NCBI GenBank assembly: GCA_017610525.1
Contig: JAFCBW010000122.1
Location: 1 to 6,548, forward strand
DNA from: Candidatus Nanohalarchaeota archaeon
GTDB lineage: Archaea > EX4484-52 > B79-G9
Length of the DNA: 6,548 nt
Direction of reading: 5' to 3'
Every line of letters begins with the position of its first letter. Position 1 is the stretch's first letter. Shown piece after piece: positions 5,016 to 6,548 of the stretch. The position numbers and the translations under genes are program-made. Under the pieces are notes generated by a model that was given only the letters and a program-made list of their open reading frames with translations, had not been told where the DNA came from and did no database searches.

Positions 5016-5756
5016 TTACTTTTGCTTGTTTTTGACTGCTGAGATGATTGATTTTAGGTCGTCACGGTATTCTGTGACTATGATTTTGGCGCCTGCATTC
5101 ACAGCTGATTCTATGCGATCTTTTGTTGCGCCGTGAATTTCTGTGATTACGGTTATGTCTGATGTTTTTGATATCTCCTGAAGCATCTCAATAGGTACCT
5201 GTGTTTCGCTTTTTGCGCCGGTTTCTAGGTACAGGTATCTCATGCCAAAGTATTCGCCACCAAGTGCATGCATTGCTGCGAGGCGAGGGTTGTCTTTTGG
5301 TATTGGCTTGACGTCGCCCATCCATGAGAGTGTGGCGCCGGGTTCTATTACAAGGTATGCGGTGGGTATTGCTTCAAGACCCATCATCTTCACAATCGGG
5401 GCGCCGAGAGCTTGTGCGCCTACCATCCAGTAGATGTTTCTGGAGTTCAGGAGGGTGACGAATAGCAGTGCATCGATTCCTTCTGTGATGTCGCAGACGT
5501 TTGTCGGAAGGAGGAGTACAGGCAGGTCTGTGCATGTCTTGATTTCACGCGCGCACTTGCTGATTGTAAGTGGGGATACTCCTAGTGACGGTCTCAAGAG
5601 GATGGCGTCGGTTCCGGAGTCGTTTGCTTTCTTCACGAGTTCATTGCATGCTGAGCTGTTGTCATAATCTGTTGGGTCGATGACAGTGAAATGAAGAACC
5701 TTGTCTTTTTCCAGTTTGCCTGTTATTTTTTTCTCTATTTTTCCTGTTTTTATCAT
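5016..5756 (-). CDS. GGGP synthase-like paralogue with degenerate phosphate-binding loops
   Basis: Predicted 246-residue TIM-barrel protein of the GGGPS/PcrB family. By hand alignment it is roughly one third identical to the other copy over residues 51-230, nearly without gaps. Retained are VIDP (25-28), TLLNSRNIYWMVGAQ (101-115), IPTAYLVIEPG (130-140), FGMR (170-173) and Glu178 in YLETG. Replaced are GGS by RPS (55-57), FPGN by LPTN (83-86), GSGAP by AKSET (181-185), the GGV phosphate loop by EIHGA (206-210), and the last loop by TEY (228-230). It probably cannot hold glycerol-1-phosphate as the normal enzyme does. It may bind another prenyl acceptor, act as a partner of the active copy, or be regulatory. 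ATG 5756 is chosen over GTG 5765 because motif numbering then matches the paralogue. Confidence 0.85.
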   Translation of the reverse strand: MIKTGKIEKKITGKLEKDKVLHFTVIDPTDYDNSSACNELVKKANDSGTDAILLRPSLGVSPLTISKCAREIKTCTDLPVLLLPTNVCDITEGIDALLFVTLLNSRNIYWMVGAQALGAPIVKMMGLEAIPTAYLVIEPGATLSWMGDVKPIPKDNPRLAAMHALGGEYFGMRYLYLETGAKSETQVPIEMLQEISKTSDITVITEIHGATKDRIESAVNAGAKIIVTEYRDDLKSIISAVKNKQK

Positions 5757-5790
5757 TAGAATCACTTCTAATTATACTGGTGGTCAATTA

Positions 5791-5800
5791 TTTTTAAATA
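5791..5800 (-). promoter_or_regulatory. TATA-like box upstream of the GGGP synthase-like gene
   Basis: The minus strand reads TATTTAAAAA, centred about 30 bases before the GTG at 5765 and about 40 before the preferred ATG at 5756. Transcription would start near 5769, leaving a leader of about a dozen bases to the ATG. No Shine-Dalgarno sequence is visible in that leader. Confidence 0.45.
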
Positions 5801-5864
5801 TGTGCGGATGGGTTGGAACCAAAACGGAACTTTAATTCTATCGGCAAGGTATGTATTGACAAGG

Positions 5865-5872
5865 TTTATATT
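5865..5872 (+). promoter_or_regulatory. Candidate plus-strand TATA box
   Basis: TTTATATT fits an archaeal TATA box and would place a transcript start near 5895, about 26 bases before the ATG of the small ORF and just before its ribosome binding site. An alternative, poorer AT-rich box (TTTAATTCTA, 5831-5840) would give a longer leader. The call depends on whether this strand is transcribed at all. Confidence 0.3.
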
Positions 5873-5878
5873 GCGCGG

Positions 5879-5915
5879 TCCTTATTGTTATTGTTAGAGG
5901 TATTATAAGGAGGTG
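5879..5915 (+). promoter_or_regulatory. Strong Shine-Dalgarno sequence with possible sequestering hairpin
   Basis: AAGGAGGTG at 5907-5915 is a near-perfect match to the 16S rRNA 3' end, 5 bases before ATG 5921. It stands out because the main genes here show no such site. TCCTTAT (5879-5885) is complementary to ATAAGGA (5905-5911) and could hide it in a hairpin. CTCCTT at 6062-6067 could pair with the same bases. The upstream hairpin forms only if transcription starts before 5879, which the nearest TATA-like box would not give. Confidence 0.35.
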
Positions 5916-5920
5916 TTGTT

Positions 5921-6028
5921 ATGAAGAGAAATCCAGAGAGTCCACTGAATTTTTGGTTCCGCGCTGTGTCGAGGAGGCAGAGGGATCATGAGGTTGGGGG
6001 CGCGTTCAGCAAAGTGCTTATGTGTTGA
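5921..6028 (+). CDS. Candidate 35-residue small protein
   Basis: An ATG-to-TGA frame of 35 codons begins MKRNPESPLNFWFRAVSRRQ and ends VLMC. It is basic and has a short FWFRAV hydrophobic/aromatic patch, but no signal peptide, membrane segment or recognised domain. The case for it is the strong ribosome binding site at ideal spacing, a TATA-like box upstream and T-runs downstream. Against it, no family is recognised, the frame is short enough to occur by chance, and about 100 bases follow before the T-runs. The transcript could instead be a structured RNA. An open frame also exists on the opposite strand. Confidence 0.3.
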   Translation: MKRNPESPLNFWFRAVSRRQRDHEVGGAFSKVLMC

Positions 6029-6094
6029 TATCCTTTGCGTCCTGCATCTTGTGTATTTATACTCCTTCTTTTGCCCAAAGAGTCTAAGTTTTCC

Positions 6095-6133
6095 AGACGA
6101 GGTCTTTTTTGGCACTATTTGTTTTTTTTTTTT
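6095..6133 (+). terminator. T-rich terminator candidate for the plus-strand unit
   Basis: A small hairpin, AGAC (6095-6098), loop GAG, GTCT (6102-6105), runs into six T ending at 6110. A second run of twelve T follows at 6122-6133. Together they make the most terminator-like signal in the window for plus-strand transcription. The same tract reads as A on the minus strand just after the HEPN stop codon, so it would not terminate that gene. Confidence 0.4.
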
Positions 6134-6136
6134 GGT

Positions 6137-6548
6137 TTAATCCTGGAACAGGGATCTTATTTTTTTGATGTCTTCACTTTTCAGATTGTCTATGGTATTT
6201 CTTATGTCTAAGAGGAGGTTGGATAGTTTTTGGAAATCTATGTTGACTGGTTTGTTTTTTAGGTAATATTGGTTGTCTATCCTTAGTTGTTTGTCTGATT
6301 CCAGTGTTTCTGATAGTTTGAAGCTGATTAATTCCTGTTCTTCCAGAAATCTGATTATTTCTATTGTGCAGCTGTGTATTTCTGATTTTATGCCGAGTTT
6401 CATTAGTAATGAGTAGGATATGAAGTATTCTGTGTAGTATTTATGTGTGGCAAGCCACATGTTTGAAGCGCTGTCTTTTGTTTGCCTGCTCATTTTCAGG
6501 GTTTCTTCTGCGTTTCTGTAGTATTCTTCTGCCAGATTGTCGTTGGGT
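6137..6548 (-). CDS. HEPN domain protein (5' end outside the window)
   Basis: The last 136 residues of a protein whose start lies beyond the right edge; the frame stays open to the end of the window through PNDNLAEEYYRNAEETLKM. It belongs to a HEPN type common in archaea: a helix reading ATHKYYTEYFISYSLLMKLG, then IKSEIHSCTIEIIRFLE, an RIDNQYYL motif and a final helix with LLDIRNTIDNL. HEPN proteins of this kind are often encoded beside a nucleotidyltransferase, which here could only lie outside the window. The RNase motif R-x(4-6)-H is not seen in the visible part. It is clearly a different subfamily from the HEPN gene at 3950-4342, and shares with it only the general helical pattern. Confidence 0.82.
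   Translation of the reverse strand, partial: PNDNLAEEYYRNAEETLKMSRQTKDSASNMWLATHKYYTEYFISYSLLMKLGIKSEIHSCTIEIIRFLEEQELISFKLSETLESDKQLRIDNQYYLKNKPVNIDFQKLSNLLLDIRNTIDNLKSEDIKKIRSLFQD

Larger units (their letters stand above)
5757..6136. other. Intergenic stretch without a conserved gene
   Basis: These 380 bases separate the GGGP synthase-like gene from the edge HEPN gene. No tRNA, SRP RNA, RNase P RNA or CRISPR repeat can be recognised by eye. What it shows is the minus-strand promoter near 5791, and on the plus strand a TATA-like box, a strong ribosome binding site, a 35-codon ORF and T-rich ends. The segment around 5967-6005 is noticeably G-rich on the plus strand, with a possible stem between CGCGCT (about 5970) and GGCGCG (about 6000). 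Confidence 0.5.

Noticed and set aside
5757..5765. GTG start at 5765 for the GGGP synthase-like gene
   Set aside because: ATG 5756 gives motif positions that match the paralogue to within one residue. GTG remains possible because it is closer to the TATA-like box.
5903..6115. Minus-strand open frame of 70 codons starting with GTG, with a K/R-rich N-terminus (VPKKTSSGK) vaguely like a small ribosomal protein
   Set aside because: No recognisable domain, GTG start without a ribosome binding site, second half low in complexity sense, and the strongest signals in the region (ribosome binding site, T-runs) are on the other strand.
5816..6130. tRNA, SRP RNA, RNase P RNA or box C/D RNA in the intergenic stretch
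   Set aside because: No T-loop, SRP helix 8, RNase P core or paired C and D boxes could be found by eye. A covariance-model search would be needed to exclude them fully.
1..6548. CRISPR array, insertion sequence or transposase
   Set aside because: No regularly spaced repeats beyond the single pair at 4971-5003, and no transposase-like coding sequence or terminal inverted repeats were seen.

Overview
The window looks archaeal. It carries both prenyltransferases that build the archaeal ether-lipid core: a geranylgeranylglyceryl phosphate (GGGP) synthase and a UbiA-family digeranylgeranylglyceryl phosphate (DGGGP) synthase. TATA-like boxes are centred about 26 to 27 bases before several start codons, as in leaderless archaeal transcription. 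A DUF116 pair and HEPN/nucleotidyltransferase genes are also common in archaea. Genes are packed very tightly, as in a small genome; a DPANN-like or other uncultivated lineage is possible, but the sequence does not settle this.

Layout. At the left, two tandem DUF116 genes on the minus strand (119-739 and 729-1373) overlap by 11 bases. They encode membrane-anchored, cysteine-rich proteins of unknown function. Next on the minus strand are an NAD-dependent epimerase/dehydratase (1414-2352) and, 2 bases upstream of it, the DGGGP synthase (2355-3179). A 52-base intergenic region with a single palindromic TATA element at its exact centre separates the DGGGP synthase from the divergent GGGP synthase (3232-3948, plus strand). 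The two consecutive lipid steps therefore appear to share one bidirectional promoter.

The GGGP synthase gene converges, with a 1-base gap, on a HEPN-domain gene (3950-4342, minus). Upstream of that is a winged-helix/minimal nucleotidyltransferase fusion (4388-4984, minus), forming an MNT/HEPN pair of the toxin-antitoxin type. The pair's promoter carries a perfect 13-base direct repeat with a 20-base period, placed like an operator. Upstream again is a second GGGP synthase-like gene (5016-5756, minus) that keeps the fold signatures but has lost most phosphate-binding loop residues.

The 5757-6136 stretch has no conserved gene. It holds a candidate plus-strand transcription unit with a TATA-like box, the strongest Shine-Dalgarno sequence in the window, a 35-codon ORF and T-rich ends. 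The right edge holds the 3' part of a second, different HEPN gene (6137 to the edge, minus).

The points most worth pursuing are the degenerate GGGP synthase paralogue beside an MNT/HEPN module, the symmetrical bidirectional lipid promoter, the operator-like repeat, and the small plus-strand unit.
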